Assembly: GCA_041394725.1 (NCBI GenBank)
Contig: JAWKHR010000067.1
Coordinates: 1-28,977 of the forward strand
Direction of reading: 5' to 3'
Length of the DNA stretch: 28,977 nt
From: JAWKHR01 sp041394725
GTDB taxonomy: Bacteria > Acidobacteriota > Vicinamibacteria > Vicinamibacterales > SCN-69-37
The position numbers and the translations under genes are program-made. Positions 8,372 to 17,369 of this stretch are shown piece by piece; the stretch's first letter is position 1, and every line of letters starts with the position of its first letter. The notes beneath the pieces were generated by a model that worked only from the letters and a program-made list of their open reading frames with translations, was not told the DNA's origin and made no database searches.

Positions 8372-8375
<4 letters not shown>
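7254..8375 (-). CDS. tsaD: tRNA N6-adenosine threonylcarbamoyltransferase
   Basis: A 373-residue TsaD, the ASKHA-fold enzyme that with TsaB and TsaE transfers threonylcarbamoyl from TC-AMP to A37 of ANN-decoding tRNAs (t6A). It starts MIVLGIETSCDETAAAVV, the signature N-terminus, carries the metal-binding H117-x3-H121 (HLAGH) and the conserved blocks VTQGPGLVGSLLVG, VSGGHTSLYL and GISGGVSANSRLR. It is slightly longer than the usual 335-345 residues, partly through loops (TTGESARPWR; HADRNPPPADLVAGSFPEG). Its ATG overlaps the mtnA stop (ATGA). No tsaB or tsaE lies nearby. Confidence 0.97.
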
Positions 8376-9433
<1,058 letters not shown>

Positions 9434-9441
9434 AGACGATG

Positions 9442-9447
9442 ATGATA
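9442..9447 (-). promoter_or_regulatory. -10-like TATCAT immediately before mtnA
   Basis: The 24-base gap between cdd and mtnA contains TATCAT (five of six with TATAAT), eight bases before the mtnA ATG at 9433. Transcription from it would start at or within a base or two of the ATG and make a leaderless message. No -35 consensus is seen because that region is inside cdd. Weak on its own; it gains some support from the same geometry at 13373-13380. Confidence 0.3.
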
Positions 9448-9457
9448 GCGGATGCGG

Positions 9458-9865
9458 TCAGCCGAGCTGGCGACCGTCGAACGGATGCGGCAGCAGGTCG
9501 GCCATCCGGTGCGTCGCGAGCGTCGTCGTCAGGTTGGCCAGCACCACCGGCACGTCGCCGCAGAACTCCCACAGCAGCTGGCGGCAGGCGCCGCAGGGCG
9601 CGGTCGGCGCGGCAGTGTCGGCGACGACGGCCACGTGGCGAAACGCCCGGATGCCCCCCGACAGCGCCGCGAAGAGCGCCACGCGCTCGGCGCACATCGT
9701 CAGGCCGTACGAGGCGTTCTCGATGTTGCAACCGGTCACGATCCGGCCGTCGGCCGCGAGCAGCGCGGCGCCGACGCGGAAGCCGGAAAACGGCGCGATG
9801 GCGTGTTCGCGGGCCGCGCGCGCGGCGGCGACGAGCCGGTTGGCGTCGCGCTCAGAGTCGCTCAA
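9458..9865 (-). CDS. cdd: Cytidine deaminase
   Basis: A 135-residue homotetramer-type cytidine deaminase, converting (deoxy)cytidine to (deoxy)uridine in nucleoside salvage. The zinc and catalytic residues are C58-A-E60 and C91-G-A-C94 (MCAERVAL; PCGACRQLL), matching C53/E55/C86/C89 of the B. subtilis enzyme, and the substrate block FSGFRVGAALLA...GCNIENASYGLT is complete. Its start overlaps the end of the purine nucleoside phosphorylase gene by 14 bases, so it is co-transcribed. Uridine formed here can be cleaved by the pyrimidine-nucleoside phosphorylase of the same block. Confidence 0.97.
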   Translation of the reverse strand: MSDSERDANRLVAAARAAREHAIAPFSGFRVGAALLAADGRIVTGCNIENASYGLTMCAERVALFAALSGGIRAFRHVAVVADTAAPTAPCGACRQLLWEFCGDVPVVLANLTTTLATHRMADLLPHPFDGRQLG

Positions 9866-10670
9866 GGATCCCCTCCAGCAGCGCGACGATGTTCGCGCGG
9901 ACCCGGCCGGTGGTCTCGATGACCTCCGCCTCGGTGAGCGGCTGCGGCAGGATGCCCGCGGCCATGTTGGAGATGCACGACAGGCCGAAGACCTCGAGGC
10001 CCATGTGGCGCGCCACGATGGCCTCGGGCACCGTGGACATGCCGACGGCGTCCGCCCCGAGCGCGCGGAACGCCCGAATCTCGGCGGGCGTCTCGTAGCT
10101 CGGCCCGGTCACGGCCACGTAGACGCCGTGCGCCAGCGGCAGGCCCGCCGACCGCGCCGCCGCGTCGGCCAGGCCGCGCAGCCGCGCCGAGTAGACCTCG
10201 CTCATGTCGGGAAAACGCGGTCCCCAGCGCGACTCGTTGGGTCCGATGAGCGGGTTCGTCCCGAGCAGGTTGATGTGGTCGTCGATGGCCATCAGCGTAC
10301 CGGGCGTGAACGTGGTGTTGATGCCGCCCGCCGCGTTGGTGAGGAGCAGCGTCTTCACGCCCAGGCGGCCGAGCACGCGGGCCCCGAACGTCACCGTCCG
10401 CAGCGGGTGCCCCTCGTACAGGTGCACCCGGCCCGAGAGCGTCAGCACGCGGCGTCGCCGGGCGGTGCCGACGACCAGCCGCCCGGCATGCCCGACGACG
10501 GTGGACGCCGGCCAGTGCGGAATCTCGGCGTACGGCACGACCACCGGATCCGCCAGGCTCTCGGCAAAGCCCCCCAGGCCGGTCCCGAGGACCACGGCCA
10601 CGCCGGGCACGACGCCCACGCGGGCGCGAATCGCGGCGGCGGCTTCCTCGACGGCGGCGTACTCGGACAT
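9852..10670 (-). CDS. punA: Purine nucleoside phosphorylase (trimeric, PNP-I family)
   Basis: A 272-residue phosphorylase of the trimeric PNP/MTAP family, splitting inosine or guanosine (and deoxy forms) with phosphate into base and (deoxy)ribose-1-phosphate. Seen: VVLGTGLGGFAE (phosphate loop), GRVHLYEGHPL, LLTNAAGGINTTFTPGTLM, GPSYETPAEIRAF with the active-site Glu, GADAVGMSTVPEAIVARHMGLEVFGL and an Asn in SCISNMAAG that in PNPs binds the purine. The Asn and GMSTVPE motif argue for PNP over methylthioadenosine phosphorylase, which has Asp and N-M-T-T-V-P-E. The AGGAG formed at the nupC stop is its likely ribosome binding site. Symbol chosen by family; deoD would denote the hexameric type. 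Confidence 0.93.
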   Translation of the reverse strand: MSEYAAVEEAAAAIRARVGVVPGVAVVLGTGLGGFAESLADPVVVPYAEIPHWPASTVVGHAGRLVVGTARRRRVLTLSGRVHLYEGHPLRTVTFGARVLGRLGVKTLLLTNAAGGINTTFTPGTLMAIDDHINLLGTNPLIGPNESRWGPRFPDMSEVYSARLRGLADAAARSAGLPLAHGVYVAVTGPSYETPAEIRAFRALGADAVGMSTVPEAIVARHMGLEVFGLSCISNMAAGILPQPLTEAEVIETTGRVRANIVALLEGILERL

Positions 10671-10682
10671 CGGTTCCGGCTC

Positions 10683-12014
10683 CTACATCAGCATCGACGC
10701 GATCGCCGCGTTGATCATGGTGGCGAGGAAGCCGCCGAGCAGCGCCTTCCCGCCGAGCCGCGCCAGGTCGCCGCGCCGCGTCGGGGCCAGCCCGCCGATC
10801 CCGCCGAGCAGGATGCCGATCGAGCCGACGTTGGCGAAGCCGGTGAGCGCATAGGTCGAGAGCGCGTAGGCCTCCGGGCTCATCGTCGTCCGGTACTGCG
10901 TGGTGAGCTTCACGTAGGCGACGAACTCGTTGGCGACGAGCTTGGTGCCGAGCAGGTCGGCGACCGCCGGCACGTCCGGCATCGGCACGCCCATGAGCAC
11001 GGCGGCAGGCGCGAACACCTTCGAGAAGATGAGCGCGAGCGAGAGCCCCGGCACGGCGGCGCCCAGCAGGAAATCGACGAAGGCGAGGAACGCGAGGAAC
11101 GCGATGAGCATGGCCGCGACGTTGATCGCCAGCATCGTGCCGTCGGAGGCGCCCGAGGCCAGCGCGTCCACGGCGTTGGCGTGCGTGCGCTCGACGGCGG
11201 TCTTCACCTCGCCCCGTGTCTCGGGCTCTTCGGTCTCGGGCAGCAGGATTTTCGACAGGTAGAGGCCGCACGGCGCGGCCATCACGCTGGTCGTGAGAAT
11301 GGCCACCGGATCGGCGCCGAGGGCCAGGTAGACGGCCATGACGCCACCCGAGATCGTCGCGAGCCCGCCCACCATCATGGCGAGCAGCTCGGACTGGGTC
11401 ATCCCCGGCACGTACGGCTTGACGATGAGCGGCGCCTCGGTCTGGCCCATGAAGACGTTGGCCGCGGCCGAGAGCGTCTCGGCGCCGCTCGTGCCGAGGA
11501 GCGTCATCATCACGCGGGCCATGAGGCGCACGACGAACTGCAGGATGCCGAAGTAGTACAGGACGGTGAAGAAGGCCGAGACGAAGATGATCGTCGGCAG
11601 CCCGACGAAGGCGAACACGAACCCGTTCGGCACCGCGCGCCCGAGCACCTCCGGGTTCGCCAGGTCACCGAAGACGAACTGCGACCCGGCGTTGGTGAAC
11701 TCGAGGAAGCGCTTCACGCCTTCCGACGCGCGCGAGAACATCTCGTAGCCGGGCCGCACGCCGGCGACCTCGAACCGCAGGATGAACAGGGCGAGCCCGA
11801 CCTGCAGCGCCATGCCCAGCCCGACCGTCCGCCAGTTGATCGCGCTCGGCCGGCTCGAGAACGCCGTGACGAGGGCGATGAAGCACAGCACGCCGATCAG
11901 CCCGCGCGCGCCGGGCGGCACGACGTTGCGCAGCAGGAACGCGGACAGGCCCAGAACGAGGGCCACGGCCAGCGCGGCGAACCGCATCGATCGATCGGCA
12001 GGAGATGAAGGCAT
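10683..12014 (-). CDS. nupC: Concentrative nucleoside transporter (CNT/NupC family)
   Basis: A 443-residue inner-membrane nucleoside:cation symporter with about ten hydrophobic segments. Substrate-site motifs of the CNT family are intact: GQTEAPLIVKPY (the GQTE loop of HP1), VANEFVAY (Glu of the second half) and GFANVGSIGILLGG (Asn and Ser of TM7), matching residues known from the Vibrio cholerae CNT structure. It is a little longer than typical bacterial NupC (about 400) through an N-terminal pair of segments. Placed between the two phosphorylase genes (gaps of 17 and 12 bases), it would feed them nucleosides. Confidence 0.95.
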   Translation of the reverse strand: MPSSPADRSMRFAALAVALVLGLSAFLLRNVVPPGARGLIGVLCFIALVTAFSSRPSAINWRTVGLGMALQVGLALFILRFEVAGVRPGYEMFSRASEGVKRFLEFTNAGSQFVFGDLANPEVLGRAVPNGFVFAFVGLPTIIFVSAFFTVLYYFGILQFVVRLMARVMMTLLGTSGAETLSAAANVFMGQTEAPLIVKPYVPGMTQSELLAMMVGGLATISGGVMAVYLALGADPVAILTTSVMAAPCGLYLSKILLPETEEPETRGEVKTAVERTHANAVDALASGASDGTMLAINVAAMLIAFLAFLAFVDFLLGAAVPGLSLALIFSKVFAPAAVLMGVPMPDVPAVADLLGTKLVANEFVAYVKLTTQYRTTMSPEAYALSTYALTGFANVGSIGILLGGIGGLAPTRRGDLARLGGKALLGGFLATMINAAIASMLM

Positions 12015-12031
12015 AGGCGTGGGCGCGCGGA

Positions 12032-13363
<1,332 letters not shown>

Positions 13364-13372
13364 GCGGACGCC

Positions 13373-13380
13373 AGTATAGT
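13373..13380. promoter_or_regulatory. Overlapping divergent -10 boxes in a 25-base intergenic region
   Basis: The 8-mer AGTATAGT (13373-13380) reads TATAGT on the plus strand (13375-13380), eight bases before the GTG at 13389, and TATACT on the minus strand (13378-13373), nine bases before the deoA ATG at 13363. Each matches TATAAT at five of six positions. Both genes lack a ribosome binding site, so transcripts would be leaderless or nearly so. No convincing -35 hexamers are visible inside the flanking genes. Confidence 0.5.
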
Positions 13381-13388
13381 GGGAAACC

Positions 13389-13838
13389 GTGACCGACACG
13401 GGGCGTGTCCTGCTGACGGCGGCGATCCTTGCCGGGTCGGCCATCGGCGTCTTTGCCTGGCGCGTGACGCGCCTGGATCCGGCGGAGGCGGAACGGCTGG
13501 TCGGCGAACTGCGGCTGGCGCAGATGGCCGCCGTCGTCCTCGCCGCGGTCGGCGCGATCCTGATCGGCCTGGCGGCGTCCGCGACCCAGGTCCCCGGCGC
13601 GCACCTCGACGCGACGCTCGGCGTCGCGTTCGTCGTCGCCGCCGGCTTCGTGCTGCGGCGCCACCCGCACGAGGCGCTGCTCGCCGCGGCGATCGGCTTC
13701 CTGGCCCACGCCCTGGTGATGCTCGCGCACCGGCCCGGCCTGCTCCCGCCCGACCTGCTGCCGCGCTGGTTTGCGATTGCCCTGGCGACATGCGATGTTT
13801 ACCTCGCCGCCGTATGCTGGGCGGCGAGGCGACGATGA
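13389..13838 (+). CDS. Small four-helix membrane protein, unknown function
   Basis: A 149-residue protein with four hydrophobic segments: about residues 8-24 (LTAAILAGSAIGVFAW), 45-66 (MAAVVLAAVGAILIGLAAS), 76-90 (LGVAFVVAAGFVL) and 96-146 broken by a loop (LLAAAIGFLAHALVMLA; FAIALATCDVYLAAVCW). No catalytic motif or family I can name. The GTG at 13389 is the only sensible start, eight bases after TATAGT and without a ribosome binding site. The stop overlaps the ATG of the PafA-like phosphatase gene by four bases, so the two are made together and may function together at the envelope. Confidence 0.75.
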   Translation: MTDTGRVLLTAAILAGSAIGVFAWRVTRLDPAEAERLVGELRLAQMAAVVLAAVGAILIGLAASATQVPGAHLDATLGVAFVVAAGFVLRRHPHEALLAAAIGFLAHALVMLAHRPGLLPPDLLPRWFAIALATCDVYLAAVCWAARRR

Positions 13839-15502
13839 CCCGACCCCTGCTTTCGGCCCTGATCGGCCTCACGGTGCTCACGGCGGGTCCGGCGGCCTGG
13901 CAGGCCCCGGCCACGCCCCGCGACGCGGCGCCGCGGCTCGTCGTCCTCCTCGTCGTGGACCAGTTCCGCGCCGACTACGTCACCGAGTACGGCAGCCAGT
14001 GGACGCGCGGCCTGCGCCGCCTGATCGACCGCGGGGCGACGTTCCCGCTCGCGGCCTACCCCTACGCCGCCACGAAGACGTGCGTCGGCCACGCGACGAT
14101 CTCCACCGGCACGCTGCCGCGCCGGCACGGCATGATCGACAACGCGTGGTTCAACCGCGAGCGGCAGAAGTCGATGCCGTGCACCGACGCGCCGGAGGTC
14201 GCCCCGGTCGCCTTCGGTGGGCGCACCGGTCACGAACAGCACGGCCCGCGACTGCTGCTCGAGCCGACGCTCTCCGACCGCATCGCCGAACAGGGCGGAG
14301 GACGCGCGCGCATCGTGTCGCTGTCGCTCAAGGCGCGGTCGGCGATCGGCCTCGGCGGACACGGCGGGCCCGGCACGATGGTCGTCTGGGAAGAGGACGA
14401 CGGCACCTGGGCCACGTCAACGGCGTACACGCAGACGCCGTGGACCGCGGTCGACGCGTTCGTCCGGGCCAACCCGATCGCCGACGAGGCCCTGGCCACC
14501 TGGACGAAGCTGCTGCCGGGCGGTGCGTACCGCTACGACGACAGCGCACCGGGCGAACCCCGGGACGCGACGTTCCCGCACGCGATTGGCGACGCCAGCC
14601 GGGCGGACAACCCGGGCTGGGTCGGCCGCTGGGAGCGATCGCCGTTCAGCGACGCGTACCTCGGCCGGATGGCCGCGTCGCTGGCCGACACGCTGACGCT
14701 CGGCCAGGGTCCGCAGGTCGACCTGCTCGCCGTCAGCTTCTCGGCGCTGGATCTGGTGGGCCACGCCTTCGGGCCGCGCAGCCACGAGGTGCAGGACACG
14801 CTCGCACGACTCGACGCGGCGCTCGGCGACCTCTTCGACACGCTCGATCGCACGGTCGGCGACGGCCGGTACGTGGTCGGGCTGTCGGCCGACCACGGGG
14901 TGGCGCTGCTGCCGGAACAGGCCGCGGCCCTCGGCCGTGACGGCGGACGCCTGAGCACGACCGAGCTGCGCCAGGCCGCCGAGCGCGCGCTCGACGACAC
15001 GCTCGGCGACGGCACGTGGGTCGCCAACGCGACCAGCCCGTTCCTCTACTTCACGCCCGGCACGGCCGATCGCGTGCGGCGGTCGCCGCGGGCGCGCGAT
15101 GCGGTGACCACCGCGCTGCTGCGCACCCAGGGCGTCTGGCGCGTGTACTGGGCGGACGAACTCGCCCAGCCCGATCCCAGCGACGCGCTCGCGATGTCGC
15201 TCGCGCGGAGCTTCGTCGCGGACCGGAGCGGCGACGTCGCGGTCGTCACGCGGCCCGGCTGGATCCCGCAGTCCACGGGCACCACGCACGGATCGCCCCA
15301 CGACTACGACATCCGCGTGCCCGTGATCCTCTACGGCGCCGGCGTGTCGCAGGGCAGCTACGCCACGCCGGCCACGCCGGCCGACCTCGCGCCGACCCTG
15401 GCGCACGTCGCCGGCATCGCGATGCCGGGGACGGACGGGCGCGTGCTCGGTGAAGCGATCCACGCGGTGAGCCGGCTTGCCGGCACGGCGGGCGGCCGCT
15501 AA
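13835..15502 (+). CDS. pafA: PafA-like alkaline phosphatase (secreted phosphomonoesterase)
   Basis: A 555-residue alkaline phosphatase-superfamily enzyme with an N-terminal signal peptide (residues 1-22, cleaved around GPAA). The PafA active site can be traced: D42, nucleophile T82 (KTCVGHA), D306 and H310 (LDLVGHAFG), D353-H354 (SADHG) and H489 (GSPHDYD), close in number to D38/T79/D305/H309/D352/H353/H486 of Elizabethkingia PafA. N103 (IDNAWF), K166 and R168 (SLKARSAIG) match PafA N100/K162/R164, the set associated with monoester hydrolysis. It should release phosphate from many monoesters in the periplasm. The ATG at 13835 has GAGG upstream and overlaps the preceding stop (ATGA); the longer frame starting further left is not used. 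Confidence 0.92.
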   Translation: MTRPLLSALIGLTVLTAGPAAWQAPATPRDAAPRLVVLLVVDQFRADYVTEYGSQWTRGLRRLIDRGATFPLAAYPYAATKTCVGHATISTGTLPRRHGMIDNAWFNRERQKSMPCTDAPEVAPVAFGGRTGHEQHGPRLLLEPTLSDRIAEQGGGRARIVSLSLKARSAIGLGGHGGPGTMVVWEEDDGTWATSTAYTQTPWTAVDAFVRANPIADEALATWTKLLPGGAYRYDDSAPGEPRDATFPHAIGDASRADNPGWVGRWERSPFSDAYLGRMAASLADTLTLGQGPQVDLLAVSFSALDLVGHAFGPRSHEVQDTLARLDAALGDLFDTLDRTVGDGRYVVGLSADHGVALLPEQAAALGRDGGRLSTTELRQAAERALDDTLGDGTWVANATSPFLYFTPGTADRVRRSPRARDAVTTALLRTQGVWRVYWADELAQPDPSDALAMSLARSFVADRSGDVAVVTRPGWIPQSTGTTHGSPHDYDIRVPVILYGAGVSQGSYATPATPADLAPTLAHVAGIAMPGTDGRVLGEAIHAVSRLAGTAGGR

Positions 15503-15515
15503 CATCCCCGTCCGG

Positions 15516-15537
15516 CGCCGCCCGTTCGGGCGCGGCG
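15516..15537 (+). terminator. GC hairpin after the phosphatase gene
   Basis: CGCCGCCCG (15516-15524) pairs with CGGG (15527-15530) and CGGCG (15533-15537) leaving a two-base bulge, nine pairs in all, 13 bases after the stop. No T-run follows and the next gene begins 17 bases later, so it may be an attenuating or mRNA-end structure rather than a terminator. Confidence 0.3.
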
Positions 15538-15554
15538 TCGCTCCGGGGTGATCC

Positions 15555-15875
15555 GTGACGATCTTCGAGCGCCGCGTGCTCCAGCTGCTCGGCCGCGTGC
15601 CGCCGGGCCTCGTGATCACGTACGGCGGGCTCGCCCGGCTGGCTGGCCGGCCGGGCGCGGCGCGCGCGGTGGGCAACATCATGCGCCGGGCGACCGTACC
15701 CGGCCTGCCCTACCACCGCGTCATCGCGGCCGGCGGACGCGTGGGCGGCTACGGCGGCGCACCACGCCTCAAGGCGCAGCTGCTCGCCGCCGAGGGGCTC
15801 GCCGTTCGCGGCCTGCGCGTGCGCAACGTGGCGCAACACACCTGGCGTGGCCCGGCGCGCCGGAGTCGGCGATGA
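15555..15875 (+). CDS. Alkyltransferase-like protein (MGMT-fold DNA-binding, no catalytic Cys)
   Basis: A 106-residue protein of the methylguanine methyltransferase DNA-binding domain. The nucleotide-flipping Tyr (Y23 in VITYGGLARL), the helix-turn-helix with the arginine finger (GAARAVGNIMRR, R37) and the active-site loop are recognisable, but the PCHR motif reads P-Y-H-R (residues 52-55, LPYHRVIAAGG): Tyr replaces the alkyl-accepting Cys. ATL proteins such as E. coli YbaZ and fission-yeast Atl1 have Trp here, a Thermus one has Ala; they bind O6-alkylguanine and recruit nucleotide excision repair instead of reversing the damage. The start is a GTG at 15555; GGTGATC lies directly before it. 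The stop overlaps the SDR gene start (ATGA). Confidence 0.9.
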   Translation: MTIFERRVLQLLGRVPPGLVITYGGLARLAGRPGAARAVGNIMRRATVPGLPYHRVIAAGGRVGGYGGAPRLKAQLLAAEGLAVRGLRVRNVAQHTWRGPARRSRR

Positions 15876-16675
15876 CGAGGCCCACCGAAGGACCACCCCG
15901 TGGCACCGGACTGCGCGACCGCGTGGTGATCATCACGGGCTCGGCGCGCGGGATCGGCCGGGCCACCGCGCGGCGCTTCGCGCGCGAGGGTGCGCGGGTG
16001 GCGTGCTGGGACGTCGCGCCGGCCGCTCCGCTGGATCCGTCAGGCGTACCGGACGACCCCGCGCGGATCCGCCAGGCGCGCGTGGACGTCACGAAGGCCG
16101 CCGATGTCGAGGCCGCGGTCGCCACCGTCCTCGACGCCTGGTCGCGGGTGGACGTGCTCGTGAACAACGCCGGCGTGCTGCGCGATGCTCAGCTCGTCAA
16201 GTGGCGCGACGGCCGGGTGCTCGACACGATGTCCGAGGCGGACTTCGACGCGGTGCTCGACGTGAACCTCCGCGGCGTGTTCGTCTGCGCTCGGGCCGTG
16301 GTGCCGCCGATGATCCGCCAGGGTGGCGGGGTCATCCTGAATGCGACGTCCATCGTGGCGCGCCACGGCAATTTCGGCCAGACGAACTACGTCGCGTCGA
16401 AGGCCGCGGTCGTGGGCCTGACCGAGACCTGGGCGCGCGAGCTCGGGCGTCACGGCATCCGCGTCAACGCCGTCGCGCCGGGCTTCATCGACACGCCGAT
16501 GGCGCGATCGGTCCCGGCGGAGCGGCTCGCGTGGCTCGAGTCGCGGACGCCGCTCGGCCGCCTGGGCACCCCGGAGGACGTGGCCGAGGCCTACGTCTGG
16601 CTGGCCTCCGACCAGGCCCGGTTCGTGCACGGCGCCGTGCTCCCCGTGGATGGCGGGCTCGTCCTCGGGACCTGA
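15872..16675 (+). CDS. SDR-family oxidoreductase (FabG-like)
   Basis: A 267-residue classical short-chain dehydrogenase/reductase. Motifs: cofactor loop TGSARGIG (22-29), NNAG (98-101), catalytic S160, Y173 and K177 (ATSI...NYVASK), and PGFIDTPM. D47 at the end of the second strand (ACWDV) favours NAD(H) over NADP(H). Between NNAG and the next helix there is a short extra loop (DAQLVKWRDGRVLDTMSE) seen in a subset of FabG-like and HSD10-like enzymes. A likely substrate is a 3-hydroxyacyl or other hydroxy compound, but the sequence alone does not decide. It overlaps the ATL gene by four bases. Confidence 0.9.
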   Translation: MTRPTEGPPRGTGLRDRVVIITGSARGIGRATARRFAREGARVACWDVAPAAPLDPSGVPDDPARIRQARVDVTKAADVEAAVATVLDAWSRVDVLVNNAGVLRDAQLVKWRDGRVLDTMSEADFDAVLDVNLRGVFVCARAVVPPMIRQGGGVILNATSIVARHGNFGQTNYVASKAAVVGLTETWARELGRHGIRVNAVAPGFIDTPMARSVPAERLAWLESRTPLGRLGTPEDVAEAYVWLASDQARFVHGAVLPVDGGLVLGT

Positions 16676-16697
16676 GGACGTGCTCGGGACCTGAGGA
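16664..16697 (+). repeat. 15-bp direct repeat across the SDR stop codon
   Basis: CTCGGGACCTGAGGA occurs at 16664-16678 and again at 16683-16697, offset by 19 bases. The first copy holds the last sense codons and TGA stop of the SDR gene; the second lies just after it and contributes the GGA of the GGAACC element described below. It looks like a small local duplication. Confidence 0.85.
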
Positions 16698-16720
16698 ACC
16701 AGAAGGCGCCGGATTCCGTT
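16695..16720 (+). promoter_or_regulatory. ECF-type promoter candidate upstream of the sigma factor gene
   Basis: GGAAC (16695-16699), a 17-base spacer, then CGTT (16717-16720) fits the GGAAC-N16/17-CGTT pattern known for several ECF sigma factors (for example EcfG targets). ECF genes often read their own promoter, so location supports it. It would give a leader of about 70 bases. A second, weaker candidate is GGCAAC (16762-16767) with CGTCTAA (16786-16792), ending four bases before the ATG. Confidence 0.4.
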
Positions 16721-16723
16721 TTT
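16695..16723 (+). terminator. Alternative reading: intrinsic terminator after the SDR gene
   Basis: The same stretch can fold: GGAACC (16695-16700) pairs with GG/TTCC (16711-16717, one bulged A), loop containing GGCGCC, followed by GTTTTT (16718-16723). This is a short stem plus T-tract 20 bases after the SDR stop, the expected place for a terminator. It competes with the promoter reading; both could be true. Confidence 0.4.
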
Positions 16724-16796
16724 CGTAGTGTCGCCGGCCCGCCGGCGGCTCAGGGGCGCGCGGCAACGCCCGGCGCCCACCCAGACGTCTAAGCTA

Positions 16797-17369
16797 ATGA
16801 ACGACGCCGTGCGGCACGCCGATCTCGACCTCGCCACGCGCTGCCGGGCCCAGGAGCCCGGGGCGTTCGAGGAACTGTATCGCGCGCACGCGCCGCGACT
16901 GTTCGGCCTGGCCTGCCGGCTCGTGGGCCGGCAGGAAGCCGAGGATCTGCTGCAGGAGATCTTCCTGACGGCCCACCGCAAGCTGGGCCTCTACAAGGGG
17001 GAATCCGCGCTGGGGACCTGGCTGTTCCGCCTGGCCACGAACCTGTGCGTCGACTACCTGCGCAGCCGCGGGGCGCGGTTCTCGCAGGTGACCGACCCGA
17101 TCGACGACGAGCCGCTCTCGACGACCTCGGGCAGCGGTCCGGTGCTCGGCGTCGTAGATCGACTGGACCTGGAGCGCGCCCTGGCGACGCTCCCGCCCGG
17201 CTGCCGGAGCGTCTTCGTGCTCTACGACGTGGAGGGCTTCGAGCACCGCGAAATCGGCCGGATGCTGGGAATTTCCGAGGGCACGTCGAAGTCCCAGCTC
17301 CACAAGGCCCGGCTCCGACTGCGGGCCACGCTTGCCGGCGCGCACGCCGGCCTGCAGACACGCGCATGA
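16797..17369 (+). CDS. ECF-type RNA polymerase sigma factor
   Basis: A 190-residue group IV (ECF) sigma factor. Region 2 spans about residues 26-92 (ELYRAHAPRLFGLACRLVGR; AEDLLQEIFL; TWLFRLATNLCVDYLR), the core-binding and -10-recognising part, and region 4 about 125-178 (LPPGCRSVFVLYDVEGF; HREIGRMLGISEGTSKSQLHKARLRL), the -35-reading helix-turn-helix. The ATG at 16797 is preferred over the upstream in-frame GTG at 16728, whose N-terminus is Arg/Pro-rich and unlike the family; no ribosome binding site is seen. Its stop overlaps the anti-sigma start (ATGA), the usual sigma/anti-sigma arrangement. Confidence 0.95.
   Translation: MNDAVRHADLDLATRCRAQEPGAFEELYRAHAPRLFGLACRLVGRQEAEDLLQEIFLTAHRKLGLYKGESALGTWLFRLATNLCVDYLRSRGARFSQVTDPIDDEPLSTTSGSGPVLGVVDRLDLERALATLPPGCRSVFVLYDVEGFEHREIGRMLGISEGTSKSQLHKARLRLRATLAGAHAGLQTRA

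Noticed and set aside
9852..10670. Purine nucleoside phosphorylase as a methylthioadenosine phosphorylase, suggested by the nearby mtnA
   Set aside because: It has GMSTVPE and the base-binding Asn of PNPs rather than the MTAP counterparts. Activity on 5'-modified nucleosides is still possible and is noted as a finding.
16728..16796. Longer sigma factor from an upstream in-frame GTG at 16728
   Set aside because: The added 23 residues are Arg/Pro-rich and foreign to ECF N-termini, and this stretch contains promoter-like sequence.
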